NCBI GenBank assembly: GCA_947173485.1
Contig: CAMWFH010000004.1
Coordinates: forward strand, 113,767 to 155,369
From: an uncultured Clostridia bacterium
Lineage (GTDB): Bacteria; Bacillota; Clostridia; Oscillospirales; Oscillospiraceae
Reading direction: 5' to 3'
DNA: 41,603 bases
In this document: in pieces, positions 31,567 to 39,092 of the stretch
Layout of the letters: the number at the start of each line of letters is the position of its first letter
Position numbering within the stretch: the first letter of the stretch is position 1
Program-made: the position numbers and the translations under genes
The notes under the pieces: model-generated
Seen by the model: only the letters and a program-made list of their open reading frames with translations
Told to the model about the DNA's origin: nothing
Database searches by the model: none

Positions 31567-32754
31567 CAGATTGGATATCTTCCTGATGTACTCTTCCATC
31601 CGGTCGGCGCTGGCCTGCTTCATATCCTCTGTGATATGCCCATACACATCCAGCGTAAATGCCGCGGCGTGGTGCCCAAGATTGCCCTGCACCGTTTTCA
31701 CATCATCCCCGGCCCGGAGGGAGGCGACAGCGTAGCTATGGCGCAGATCGTGCAGCCTGGCATCCGGTAGGCCGATGGAGGCCACGACCCGCTTATAGGC
31801 ATGATAGACCGTGTGCGGCGACAGGTGCGCCCCCACCGCATTACAGAACACAAAGCCGCTGTCCTGCCAGAGCGGCCCTGCCAATAGCCGGGCCTCCGCC
31901 TGCTGTGCCTTGTGCCTCTTCAACAGCTTCACCACGGAGGCCGCTGCGGTGATGGTGCGGCCCTTGCTGTTCTTGGTGGGCACCAGGCGGAACTCCCCCG
32001 GCCTCCCTGGGACGTTCTGGAGCTGCTTGTCTATGCGTATCGTCCCCCGCTCCAGGTCCACGCAGTCCCATAGGAGCCCACACACCTCCCCCCGCCTCAT
32101 ACCGGTGAACAGCAGCGTCAGATAGACCGCCTCGAACGGGTGCCCCTGGATGGCCTGCATAAACGCCCCTATAGCCGCATCGTCAAGGGGCTTTATCTCT
32201 TTCCGCTCTACCCTGGGCAGCTCGCAGGCATCAGCCGGATTGAAGCGCAGATAACCCACCCTCACGGCCTGCTGGAGGGCCTTGTGAAGGACGCCGTGGA
32301 CGTTCTTCACCGTCTTAGGGGACAGCCCAGGCCCGCCCTCCTGTGGCCTGCACAGGCCATTGTAAAAGCCCTGGATGGCAGGCCCGGTCAGCGCCTCCAG
32401 CCTGATCGCGCCCAGAGCAGGCTTGACGTGGTTTCGGACGTGTTATTCGTAGTTCAAGGCCGTGGATGGCTTGACGCCGCCCAGATAGTCCCGCTGCCAG
32501 ATGTCCAGCCACTGCCCCACGGTGAGCCGGGACGGGGCGGTGTAGGTGCCCTGGTCGACGGCCACAGCCGCCTCCTGGAGCTTGCGCCGGACTTCTGCCT
32601 GCGTTTTGCCGGTGAAGCTGCGCTGGATCTGCCGGCCGGTCCCAGGGTCCCGCCCTGTGGTCAATCTGGCCTCCCAGTAGACATACTCCTTCCCGTTGCG
32701 GGTGACCACCTTTTTCCGAATGGTCCCGCCGCCCTTTGCATTTTTCCGCGCCAT
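31564..32754 (-). pseudogene. int: Tyrosine recombinase integrase interrupted by one in-frame stop
   Basis: A site-specific integrase frame of 396 codons. Codon 104 is TAA (32443-32445), after KPSTALNYE; the same frame then continues with HVRNHVKPALG, exactly as an integrase should. The N-terminal arm-binding domain (1-60) includes YWEARLTTGRDPGTGRQIQ. The core-binding domain spans about 75-170. The catalytic domain has Arg in TGMRRGEV, HDLRHSYA, GHHAAAF and the Tyr in DVYGH. All catalytic residues survive, so a single change (or suppression) would restore it. An internal ATG at 32310 could give a 248-residue catalytic fragment. AGGAGG precedes the ATG at 32754. It may be a real mutation or a sequencing error. 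Confidence 0.88.
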
Positions 32755-32811
32755 GATGTGATTACCTCCTGTATTCTTGACACCACGGCGCTTTTATGAT
32801 ACCATATAGGC

Positions 32812-32890
32812 GCACTGGTGCCATAGTTCGCAGCTCTGGTATTTGTGCATCCTCGCCCCGTCAGGTGTTTGCAGCGCCTGGCGGGGTCCT
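32812..32890 (+). ncRNA. Putative small RNA between integrase and repressor
   Basis: TTGACA (32777-32782), 17 bases, and TACCAT (32800-32805) with TGA before it form a promoter on the plus strand, antisense to both neighbours. About 50 bases downstream, a CCCCGTCAGG/CCTGGCGGGG hairpin (32855-32886) is followed by TCCTTTATTTT. No ORF of note lies between. The transcript is only predicted. Confidence 0.35.
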
Positions 32891-32932
32891 TTATTTTGCC
32901 CTATGCCCTGTCCCGCAGGGCATGGGGCTTTG

Positions 32933-33508
32933 TCATTCCTGGCCCTCTGGAGGCCCCTCTGTGGGCTCCTCCGCAGGGGTGGTGTCCTTGCCCTCCGGGG
33001 GCGGTAAGAACGCTTGTGTGGCCTCCTGGCGGCGATATTCTGGTACCTTCGCCAAATCACGGGCGTAGTCCTCTGTGTGGGCAACCAGTTTTTGCTGGCC
33101 CGCATCGTTGAGGGGGGCTAAGCATTGCTTCATTCGCTCTAAAGTAGCTGTCAGCTTTCTTGTCGTTTCTCCCAATGGTGGCTGTTTTGCCAGCAGTTCC
33201 CCCAACCGCTGTAGCTCTGTATCGGTGATAGTACCATCAGCTTCTTTTTTCAACAAATCACTACATTCACGCTGTTCCGGTGACACCCGGACACGAATAG
33301 AACCGTCGTAGCCCATCAATTCCCATGGCTCTACATCAAGAACGGCAGCTATTGACGACAATATCATATTTGGAATATCAACAAGCCCCTGCTCATATTT
33401 GGCAACAGAACTTTCCGTTCGCGAAATTGCGGCTGCAAGTTCTTTTTGTGTCATTCCTTTTTCTTTTCGGGCCTTTCGTATATTTGCACCTATAGTCTTG
33501 TTGTCCAA
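32933..33508 (-). CDS. CI-like XRE-family repressor
   Basis: A 191-residue repressor. The N-terminal helix-turn-helix (about 1-60) reads IGANIRKARKEKGMTQKELAAAISRTESSVAKYEQGL. The C-terminal half is helical and Pro/Glu-rich at the end, with no LexA-type Ala-Gly/Ser-Lys peptidase signature seen. Relief of repression may therefore depend on a partner protein, as with SaPI Stl (inference). The start is TTG 33508, with AGGAGGTG ten bases upstream; a longer reading lacks a ribosome site and would cover the promoter. It is divergent from the Cro-like gene. Confidence 0.8.
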   Translation of the reverse strand: MDNKTIGANIRKARKEKGMTQKELAAAISRTESSVAKYEQGLVDIPNMILSSIAAVLDVEPWELMGYDGSIRVRVSPEQRECSDLLKKEADGTITDTELQRLGELLAKQPPLGETTRKLTATLERMKQCLAPLNDAGQQKLVAHTEDYARDLAKVPEYRRQEATQAFLPPPEGKDTTPAEEPTEGPPEGQE

Positions 33509-33532
33509 CAGTATACACCTCCTATGAAAATC

Positions 33533-33561
33533 ATGATAGCACACATGATAATTAAATTCAA
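33533..33561 (-). promoter_or_regulatory. Repressor promoter
   Basis: On the minus strand TTGAAT (33556-33561), 17 bases, TATCAT (33533-33538) with extended TGC. The -35 lies inside the operator-like AAATTCAAG at 33554-33562, which suggests autoregulation. Confidence 0.65.
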
Positions 33562-33579
33562 GTTTTTTCTTTTCAAGGC

Positions 33580-33608
33580 TTGACATCTTGAATTATATTG
33601 ATTATACT
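33580..33608 (+). promoter_or_regulatory. Early rightward promoter of the element
   Basis: TTGACA (33580-33585), 17 bases, TATACT (33603-33608). A CTTGAATTA operator-like repeat (33587-33595) fills the spacer and AAATTCAAG (33627-33635) lies downstream. This is the expected target of the CI-like repressor. Confidence 0.75.
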
Positions 33609-33653
33609 ATGCTTGTACTGTCAATCAAATTCAAGTCGCAGGAGGTGAAACGA

Positions 33654-33854
33654 GTGACCATCAATACCATGCGCATCGAGATGATGCTGGCGGAGCGGGG
33701 CCTGACCAAAGCGGCCCTGGCGGAGAACTGCGGTATCTCCCGGCAGAATGTCAGCACCATCATCCGGCGGGGGACCTGTGAGCCCAAGACCGCCGGGAAG
33801 CTGGCGGCGGGCCTGGGAGTGCCCGTAGCGGACATCATCGTTGAAAGGAGCTGA
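33654..33854 (+). CDS. Cro-like XRE-family regulator
   Basis: A 66-residue helix-turn-helix protein: MRIEMMLAERGLTKAALAENCGISRQNVSTIIRRGTCEPKTAGKLAAGLGV covers nearly the whole chain. The GTG at 33654 follows AGGAGG by eight bases; an upstream in-frame ATG would lie over the promoter region. It is the first gene of the rightward transcript and should oppose the divergent repressor, like Cro or SaPI Str (inference from position). Confidence 0.8.
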   Translation: MTINTMRIEMMLAERGLTKAALAENCGISRQNVSTIIRRGTCEPKTAGKLAAGLGVPVADIIVERS

Positions 33855-33858
33855 GAGC

Positions 33859-34059
33859 ATGACCAATTCCACCAAAGAGACCCCCATGCTGCTGACGGTC
33901 CCGCAGGCGGCGGAGCTGATGCAGCTGGGGCGGGATACGGTGTACCAGCTGACGCACCGGCCCGACTTCCCCGCCCTGCGTCTGGGGCGGAGTGTCCGCA
34001 TCAGCCGCGAGGGCCTGCAAAGCTGGCTAGACAAACAGAATGGAGGCGTTACGCTATGA
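33859..34059 (+). CDS. Excisionase-like helix-turn-helix protein
   Basis: A 66-residue AlpA/Xis-type winged HTH: LLTVPQAAELMQLGRDTVYQLTHRPDFPALRLGRSVRISREGLQSWLDKQ. Such proteins act as directionality factors for tyrosine integrases. AAAGGAG lies before ATG 33859, four bases after the Cro-like stop. The stop overlaps the next start (ATGA), so it is part of a tight early operon. Confidence 0.82.
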   Translation: MTNSTKETPMLLTVPQAAELMQLGRDTVYQLTHRPDFPALRLGRSVRISREGLQSWLDKQNGGVTL

Positions 34060-34391
34060 GAAGTACTATCACCATCCACCTGCGCCGGTTCCGCGTGGCG
34101 CTCAGGGACCGGGAAACCAAGGAGGAAATCACCTTGTTCCTTACTTTGGACAAGACCCAGCTCCAAGCTGCCCAGGTCGTGGGCCAGTCCAGCCGGGAGT
34201 TGCTGGAGCGCATCGCTGGCCGCAACGGTTTCGACCTGCTGGACATCATCGGCAAGCCGGACCGATTGTCACTCACCATCCCCCTGGACGAGCTGTGGCG
34301 GCGCGGCTGCGAGGAGCAGGAGGCCCAGGCGAAGTGGGACTACCTCTATGGCACCGGCGAGGGGGAGGCGATGGCTCTTGACGACCGGTGA
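34056..34391 (+). CDS. Small hypothetical protein before the primase
   Basis: A 111-residue acidic and arginine-mixed protein with no recognised domain (ITIHLRRFRVALRDRETKEEITLFLTLDKTQLQAAQ). Its start overlaps the excisionase stop and its 3' end overlaps the primase start by 14 bases. This suggests a role tied to replication or excision. Confidence 0.7.
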   Translation: MRSTITIHLRRFRVALRDRETKEEITLFLTLDKTQLQAAQVVGQSSRELLERIAGRNGFDLLDIIGKPDRLSLTIPLDELWRRGCEEQEAQAKWDYLYGTGEGEAMALDDR

Positions 34392-36246
34392 CATTCTGTC
34401 CCGCCTCCAGGGCGTGAAGGGCGGCGGCGGGCAATGGTCCGCCCGCTGTCCCGCCCATGATGATCGCCGGAACAGCCTGTCTATCTCCACAGGCCAGGAT
34501 GGGCGTATCTTACTGCGGTGTCATGCCGGGTGCAGCGTGGACGCCATCGCCGGAGCGCTGGGGCTGTCTGTCAAGGACCTGTTCGAGGACCAGCAGAAAC
34601 GCCCCCAGGAGCGCCCCCAGGTCGTGGCAGTATATGACTACCGGGACGCCTCCGGCAGGCTGCTGGCCCAGAAGCTTCGGAGGGCGGACAAGTCCTTTTC
34701 GTGGCGGAGGCCGGACGGCAAAGGGGGCTGGATCTATAACCGCCAGGGCGTCCCCCATAGCCTTTACATAGCCGGTACGCTGTCCTCCGGGGCCGTATTC
34801 GTCTGCGAGGGCGAGAAGGACGCCGATAACCTCCACAGGCTGGGCTGTGACGCCGCCAGCGGGGCAGATGGGGCCGGGCCTGGGAAGTGGCGTAAAGAGT
34901 ACACAGAACAGCTGCGGGGCTGTAGCGTCTGTGTCCTGGGGGACAATGACGGCATAGGCCGGGACTACGCCCAGGAGACCGCCGCCGCGCTCTATGGTAC
35001 CGCCGCCAGCGTCCGCCTGCTGGACCTGTCCAAAGTGTGGCCGGACATCCCGGAACACGGGGACGTGTCTGACCTGATCGCCTGGGCCGGGGATGAGAAG
35101 GCCGGGGAACTGCTCGCCGGCCTGGTCGCGGCAACGCCGCTATGGACACCGGAGGCAGCAGAGAAAGACCCCCTACTCTCCTTGTTCAAGTCCCTAGAAG
35201 ACTTTCCAGAGGAAGAAGCGAAGTGGCTGGTCCCTGGATGGATACCAGAAGGACAGATATCCGTTATCGCGGCGGACGGCGGCATAGGCAAAACGACCCT
35301 TTGGTGCCACATCATCGCCGCCTTGAGCAACGGGGCGAGCTGCATCCTGGACCAGCCAGGCTTCACCCGCAAGGCGATGAAGATCACGTTTTTGACCACA
35401 GAGGACAGCGTTCGTAAAAAGCTGCGGAAGAAACTGCGGCTGGCTGGCGCCAATATGAAGAACATCGTCACTCCAGACTTTGTTGGAGATCGCTCAGGGC
35501 TGCTCCACAAGCTGAAATTCGGTACGCCAGAAATGGAGCGGGTATTGCGATACCTCCGCCCCGTCCTCTGCGTGTTCGACCCGGTACAGGGTTTCACGCC
35601 GCCAAAGGTGAATATGGGCAGCCGGAACGAGATGCGAGATTGTCTGTCGCCACTGATCTCCATCGGCGAGGACATCAATACGACAGCCCTGATCGTTTGC
35701 CACACCAACAAGCGCCCGAAGGCCAGCGGACGGGACCGTATAGCAGACAGCGCTGACCTGTGGGACATCGCCCGGTCTGTCATGATGGCGGGCTTTACAG
35801 ACGAGCAGGGTGTGCGGTATCTGTCCAACGAGAAAAACAACTATGGCCCTTTACAGGAAACGGTCCTGTTCACCATCGATGCAGACGGGCAGGTCCACAA
35901 GGTGGGGACCAGTTGGAAAAGGGACCGGGAGTACATCATCGGTGCGGAGATGGCCAAGTCCGCTCCCCAACGGGAAGACTGCATGAGCTTCATCATGAAA
36001 GCGTTGGAGGATGCCGGCGGCGCTATGCCAACAGCGGAGTTGGAGAAAAAAGCCGAAAGTGCTGGCTACAGTTACAGTGCCATCAAGAGGGCAAAAAGCA
36101 GCTTGAAAGCCGAAGGGAAAGTACGGTATTTTCACACAGGCAACAACAATGATAGGGTTTGGCACATTCGGGCCGTGGCCACCCCTGCGATGGAGTTCGT
36201 GGAACTCCCAGCAGATACCCCCACCCCGTTTGACGATGTACCTTAG
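34378..36246 (+). CDS. Primase/AAA replication protein (zinc finger-TOPRIM-RecA-like ATPase)
   Basis: A 622-residue replication protein. The N-terminal CHC2-type zinc finger has C24, H27, C48 and C52 (ARCPAHDDRRNSLSI, LLRCHAGC). The TOPRIM fold has E144-E146 (CEGEKDAD) and D189-D191 (LGDNDGIG). A RepA-like AAA_25 helicase/ATPase has Walker A ADGGIGKTT (299-307) and Walker B LCVFDP (D401). A C-terminal winged-helix segment (about 545-600) ends RVWHI. Start TTG 34378 is chosen because GGGGGAGG precedes it and MTTGDILSRLQGV is the usual family beginning; ATG 34348 has no ribosome site. The palindrome array just downstream is its likely origin. Confidence 0.88.
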   Translation: MTTGDILSRLQGVKGGGGQWSARCPAHDDRRNSLSISTGQDGRILLRCHAGCSVDAIAGALGLSVKDLFEDQQKRPQERPQVVAVYDYRDASGRLLAQKLRRADKSFSWRRPDGKGGWIYNRQGVPHSLYIAGTLSSGAVFVCEGEKDADNLHRLGCDAASGADGAGPGKWRKEYTEQLRGCSVCVLGDNDGIGRDYAQETAAALYGTAASVRLLDLSKVWPDIPEHGDVSDLIAWAGDEKAGELLAGLVAATPLWTPEAAEKDPLLSLFKSLEDFPEEEAKWLVPGWIPEGQISVIAADGGIGKTTLWCHIIAALSNGASCILDQPGFTRKAMKITFLTTEDSVRKKLRKKLRLAGANMKNIVTPDFVGDRSGLLHKLKFGTPEMERVLRYLRPVLCVFDPVQGFTPPKVNMGSRNEMRDCLSPLISIGEDINTTALIVCHTNKRPKASGRDRIADSADLWDIARSVMMAGFTDEQGVRYLSNEKNNYGPLQETVLFTIDADGQVHKVGTSWKRDREYIIGAEMAKSAPQREDCMSFIMKALEDAGGAMPTAELEKKAESAGYSYSAIKRAKSSLKAEGKVRYFHTGNNNDRVWHIRAVATPAMEFVELPADTPTPFDDVP

Positions 36247-36256
36247 TCAACTTGTT

Positions 36257-36422
36257 CCAAGTGGTATAGTACGCAGTTTTTCCCGTAATACCAAGGGTTT
36301 CCGTACTTGACCACCTGGTCTAGTACAAATCAAAAATGGCGAGTACACCCAGCGTACTTGACCACCTGGTCTAGTACGCAACTCCCTGTGCCCCAGCGGT
36401 TTGCGCGTACTAGACCACTTCC
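36257..36422. repeat. Palindrome array, candidate replication origin
   Basis: Two identical 24-bp palindromes (36303-36326 and 36354-36377) have half-sites GTACTTGACCA and TGGTCTAGTAC around CC, repeated at 51-bp spacing. They are flanked by two half-sites in opposite orientation: GTGGTATAGTACGC (36261-36274) on the left and GCGTACTAGACCAC (36405-36418) on the right. The array fills the 218-base gap after the primase gene. Position and symmetry fit an origin or initiator-binding iteron set; an operator for downstream genes is the alternative. Confidence 0.65.
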
Positions 36423-36464
36423 AATCAAGACGACCACAACAGATTTTGAAAGGAGCACCACGAC

Positions 36465-36653
36465 ATGAACGAACAACTCATTTGCCCCCTGGATGGGAAG
36501 CCCTGCGAGGCGGACTGCCCGGACCGGTACAAGGCCCAACCGGAGGGCGGCTGCATCCTGACCACGGCCCAGGAGCTGGGCGCACATATCATCTACCTGG
36601 GCGGCGGGGATGTGGGTATGCTCTACACGCCCGGAGGGAAGGAGGAAGCCTGA
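36465..36653 (+). CDS. Small Cys-rich hypothetical protein
   Basis: A 62-residue protein. Cysteines at CPLDGKPCEADCPDRY and GGCILT could bind a metal. The function is unknown. AAAGGAG is upstream of ATG 36465. The stop and the next start share bases (TGATG), indicating coupled translation. Confidence 0.65.
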   Translation: MNEQLICPLDGKPCEADCPDRYKAQPEGGCILTTAQELGAHIIYLGGGDVGMLYTPGGKEEA

Positions 36654-36823
36654 TGGCATATTACCGCATCTGCCCCCTTTGCGGGGCGCACCTGGATCCC
36701 GGCGAGCAGTGCGACTGCCGGGAGATAAAAGGAGCCGCCCAGGGTGCTACGAACGCCCTGGACGGCAAGGTGGAACAGTGCTTGACCGGTACTGCTTCCG
36801 CCTCCGATGATAACACGGATTGA
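36653..36823 (+). CDS. Small zinc-ribbon-like protein
   Basis: A 56-residue protein starting MAYYRICPLCGAHLDPGEQCDCREIKG, a four-Cys zinc-ribbon-like knuckle, with a disordered tail. Similar small proteins occur on Firmicute phages and elements; the role is unknown. It starts one base into the previous stop. Confidence 0.7.
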   Translation: MAYYRICPLCGAHLDPGEQCDCREIKGAAQGATNALDGKVEQCLTGTASASDDNTD

Positions 36824-36836
36824 AGGAGGATGCAAG

Positions 36837-37139
36837 ATGAAATATCCAATCACGGAAGCATACATCGCCGCTATGCGGCTGGAGTTCGGCCCCAACAAGG
36901 CCGCAGAAGAGGCGCATCAGGCAATCATCCCGGTCGTGAACGCCGCATACGCCGCCGGTCTGCGCGGTGAGGGCGGATACTACCCGCTGGACGAGGATGA
37001 AGAGCTTCGTGCCTTTGCGGAGGCATCTGGACGTCCGCTGGAGCGCATCCTGGCCAATAGGCTGCTGCCACTGATGGCCCGGTGGGTAAATGCGGCCTAC
37101 GCCCAGGGCCAGCAGGACGCACAGGAGTGCCTATCGTGA
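36837..37139 (+). CDS. Hypothetical protein
   Basis: A 100-residue, mostly helical, acidic protein (MKYPITEAYIAAMRLEFGPNK, then LDEDEELRAFAEASGRPLERILANRL). No family is recognised. GAAGGAGG precedes ATG 36837. Its stop overlaps the next GTG start. Confidence 0.65.
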   Translation: MKYPITEAYIAAMRLEFGPNKAAEEAHQAIIPVVNAAYAAGLRGEGGYYPLDEDEELRAFAEASGRPLERILANRLLPLMARWVNAAYAQGQQDAQECLS

Positions 37140-37318
37140 AGGTCACCATCGCTTACATACCGGAGGAACAGGAGGAGGCTGCCGCCGTTCTGGCGGCCCT
37201 CCGGCCCCTCTTGCCCGGTCATAAGGTCCGCAAAAGTGACCGGCATCCCCCGTTTTTGCACCTGTATCTGACCACTAGAAAACCGGGAAAACCTTGCGAT
37301 CTCAAAGAAAGCTCTTGA
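37136..37318 (+). CDS. Small basic hypothetical protein
   Basis: 60 residues from GTG 37136 (VKVTIAYIPEEQEEAAAVLAAL), with a basic C-terminal half. No family is recognised. It overlaps the previous stop by four bases, and the late promoter begins within its last codons. Confidence 0.55.
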   Translation: MKVTIAYIPEEQEEAAAVLAALRPLLPGHKVRKSDRHPPFLHLYLTTRKPGKPCDLKESS

Positions 37319-37343
37319 CTACCCCCCTCTGATATGGTACACT
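37315..37343 (+). promoter_or_regulatory. Promoter of the structural module
   Basis: TTGACT (37315-37320), 17 bases, TACACT (37338-37343) with extended TGG. A perfect palindrome CACTAG-TT-CTAGTG (37340-37353) overlaps the -10 and the start point, as an operator would. Confidence 0.7.
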
Positions 37344-37384
37344 AGTTCTAGTGAAGTCATGGGAGTACCGCCGCAAGGTTAGCC

Positions 37385-37430
37385 AAAAGGGCATGGGAAA
37401 CAGTTTACCGCTGTTCTCCCATGCCTTTTC
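37385..37430 (+). terminator. Leader terminator (possible attenuator) before the scaffold gene
   Basis: AAAAGGGCATGGGAAACAG pairs with CTGTTCTCCCATGCCTTTT and is followed by CTTAT. It lies 35 bases after the predicted transcript start. An upstream CATGGGAG (37358-37365) is complementary to CTCCCATG in the 3' arm (37416-37423) and could form an antiterminator. Confidence 0.7.
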
Positions 37431-37470
37431 TTATATTCAGCCGAACTCACGGCGCAAAACGGAGGCATTT

Positions 37471-37911
37471 ATGAACGACACCATCGACACCACCCAGAAC
37501 ACCGAGCAGCAGCCCACCACTCCCACCCAGGAGGCATCTGGGGACCAGGGCGAGAAGCTGTTCACACAAGCGGACCTTGACCGCATCATCGGGGAGCGCC
37601 TGGCCCGTGCCAAGAAGGACAGGGCCAACGATGACAGAGAGGCGGCATTGAAAGCACGAGAAAACCGGATGGACTGCTTGGAGTTTATAACGCACGAGGG
37701 CTATCCGAAAGAGCTGCTGGAGCTGTTCGACACCACGGACACTGAGAAATTCAAAGCAGCTGTTGAGAAGCTGGACGGCTTAGGCTACCTGCCCTCAAGC
37801 CATCGGAAGCCCGTTCCCCGCATCGTTGCGGGCTCTTGCATCGGTGGCGGCCACGGGGCACCCAGCACCGCCGCCCTGTTGGCGGCGGCTTTCAAACCGC
37901 CTCAACTCTAA
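37471..37911 (+). CDS. Scaffold-like protein (capsid assembly)
   Basis: A 146-residue protein that precedes the capsid gene. A disordered Thr/Gln-rich N-terminus is followed by KLFTQADLDRIIGERLARAKKDRANDDREAALKAREN, the coiled-coil pattern of phage scaffolding proteins (DUF4355-like). The C-terminal part (HRKPVPRIVAGSCIGGGHG) is unusual and short compared with phage scaffolds. The ATG at 37471 follows GGAGG; an upstream in-frame start would lie in the leader. Confidence 0.72.
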   Translation: MNDTIDTTQNTEQQPTTPTQEASGDQGEKLFTQADLDRIIGERLARAKKDRANDDREAALKARENRMDCLEFITHEGYPKELLELFDTTDTEKFKAAVEKLDGLGYLPSSHRKPVPRIVAGSCIGGGHGAPSTAALLAAAFKPPQL

Positions 37912-37934
37912 CATTTTAGGAGTGATATGATATT

Positions 37935-38798
37935 ATGAGCGTTGAACTCGTGACCAAATTTCAACACCATGTGGACGAGCTGTTCAAGAATGAGAGCAAG
38001 CGGGACTTGCTGACCAACCAGGATTTCGACTGGAACGGAGCCCACACCATCAGGATCTATAAGATCACCACATCCCCGATGACCGACTACGACCGCTCCG
38101 GCACAGGTGAGAACTGGAGCCGCTACGGCGCTGTCGCGGCCCTGTCCGCCACCACGCAGGAGATGACATTGTTCCAGGACAGGAGCTTCACCTTCGCCAT
38201 CGACAAGCTGGACGAGAACGAGACCCTCCAGCAACTTGCGGCGGCATCCGCGCTGGCCCGCCAGCTGCGGGAGGTCGTTGTCCCCGAGGTCGACAGCTAC
38301 ACCTATGCCGCTATGGCCACCAACGCCGGCCACAAGCCTGCTGCCGTGGCTCTGACCGCTGGCAACATCTACGGCGAGATCCTCAAGGCCAGCGAGGCCC
38401 TGGATGACAGCGAGGTCCCGGAGACGAACCGGGTACTGCTGGTAACGCCCGCCGTGTACGCTCTGATGAAGTCCAGCAAGGACATCACCCTTGATAGCGA
38501 TGTAGGGCAGGAACAGCGCCTGCGGGGCGTTATTGGCATCCTGGATGGGGCGGCTGTGGTGAAAGTCCCTGCCATCCGTTTGCCGGCCAAGTTCGGTTTC
38601 ATGCTGTCCCACCCCTCCGCTACAGTCTGCCCACTGAAGCTGGAAGACTACTCCATCCACAACAACCCGCCCGGCATCTCCGGCAGTCTGGTGGAGGGCC
38701 GTATCTGCTATGATGCCTTTGTGCTAGACAACAAGGCAAAGGCCATCTACTATCAGGCCCAGCCCGCTACTCTGTCCAGCGGTGAAGATGGAGGCTGA
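37935..38798 (+). CDS. Phage major capsid-like protein
   Basis: A 287-residue protein resembling HK97-fold capsid proteins of Firmicute phages (N4-gp56/coat-like group). Features are an N-terminal MSVELVTKFQHHVDELFKNES, MTLFQDRSFTFAIDKLDENETLQQLAAASALARQLREVVVPEVDSY, and the LVTPAVYALMKSS spine region. The C-terminal ISGSLVEGRICYDAFVLDNKAKAIYYQ is typical of such capsids. The start is 24 bases after the scaffold stop. No protease, portal or terminase is adjacent. It presumably forms small shells that depend on helper-phage tails and packaging (inference). Confidence 0.8.
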   Translation: MSVELVTKFQHHVDELFKNESKRDLLTNQDFDWNGAHTIRIYKITTSPMTDYDRSGTGENWSRYGAVAALSATTQEMTLFQDRSFTFAIDKLDENETLQQLAAASALARQLREVVVPEVDSYTYAAMATNAGHKPAAVALTAGNIYGEILKASEALDDSEVPETNRVLLVTPAVYALMKSSKDITLDSDVGQEQRLRGVIGILDGAAVVKVPAIRLPAKFGFMLSHPSATVCPLKLEDYSIHNNPPGISGSLVEGRICYDAFVLDNKAKAIYYQAQPATLSSGEDGG

Positions 38799-38800
38799 AT

Positions 38801-39030
38801 ATGGCCACTAAAGAGCGCGATTACGAAAAGGAATATCGGGACTATCACAGCAGGCCAGAGCAGAAGAAACGGCGGGCCATGCGCAACGCAGCCTGCCGGA
38901 AGATGGGGCTAACGGTTGGAGACCCCCGTGAAGTTGACCACAAAAAGCCATTGTCTAAGGGCGGCAGCAATGACAAAAAAATCTCCGGGTAGTTTCTCGA
39001 ACGACAAACCGCAAGAAGGGAAACAGGTGA
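38801..39030 (+). pseudogene. HNH endonuclease split by a -1 frameshift at an A7 run
   Basis: In frame 0 the protein is 63 residues and ends at 38992 soon after VDHKKPLSKGGSNDKK. A -1 shift in the seven A's (38975-38981) changes the tail to NLRVVSRTTNRKKGNR and a stop at 39028-39030. This restores the conserved N-L-R-V of phage HNH nucleases (the HKKPLSKGGSND...NLRVV pattern). The full product would be about 76 residues. Possible causes are a mutation, a homopolymer sequencing error, transcriptional slippage or programmed frameshifting. In phages HNH proteins beside the capsid assist DNA packaging. Confidence 0.75.
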
Positions 39031-39092
39031 TCGCGGCCAACAGAGGAGGCGTGTGGGCAGATGTCCACGCGCCCCGCTTTATAGGTGATGAT

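Noticed and set aside
32796..33111. Overlapping frames on both strands between integrase and repressor
   Set aside because: No ribosome sites or domains; they overlap the repressor gene or the predicted small RNA.
36303..36377. CRISPR array
   Set aside because: Only two copies of a palindrome, with no series of equal spacers and no cas genes; origin or operator repeats fit better.
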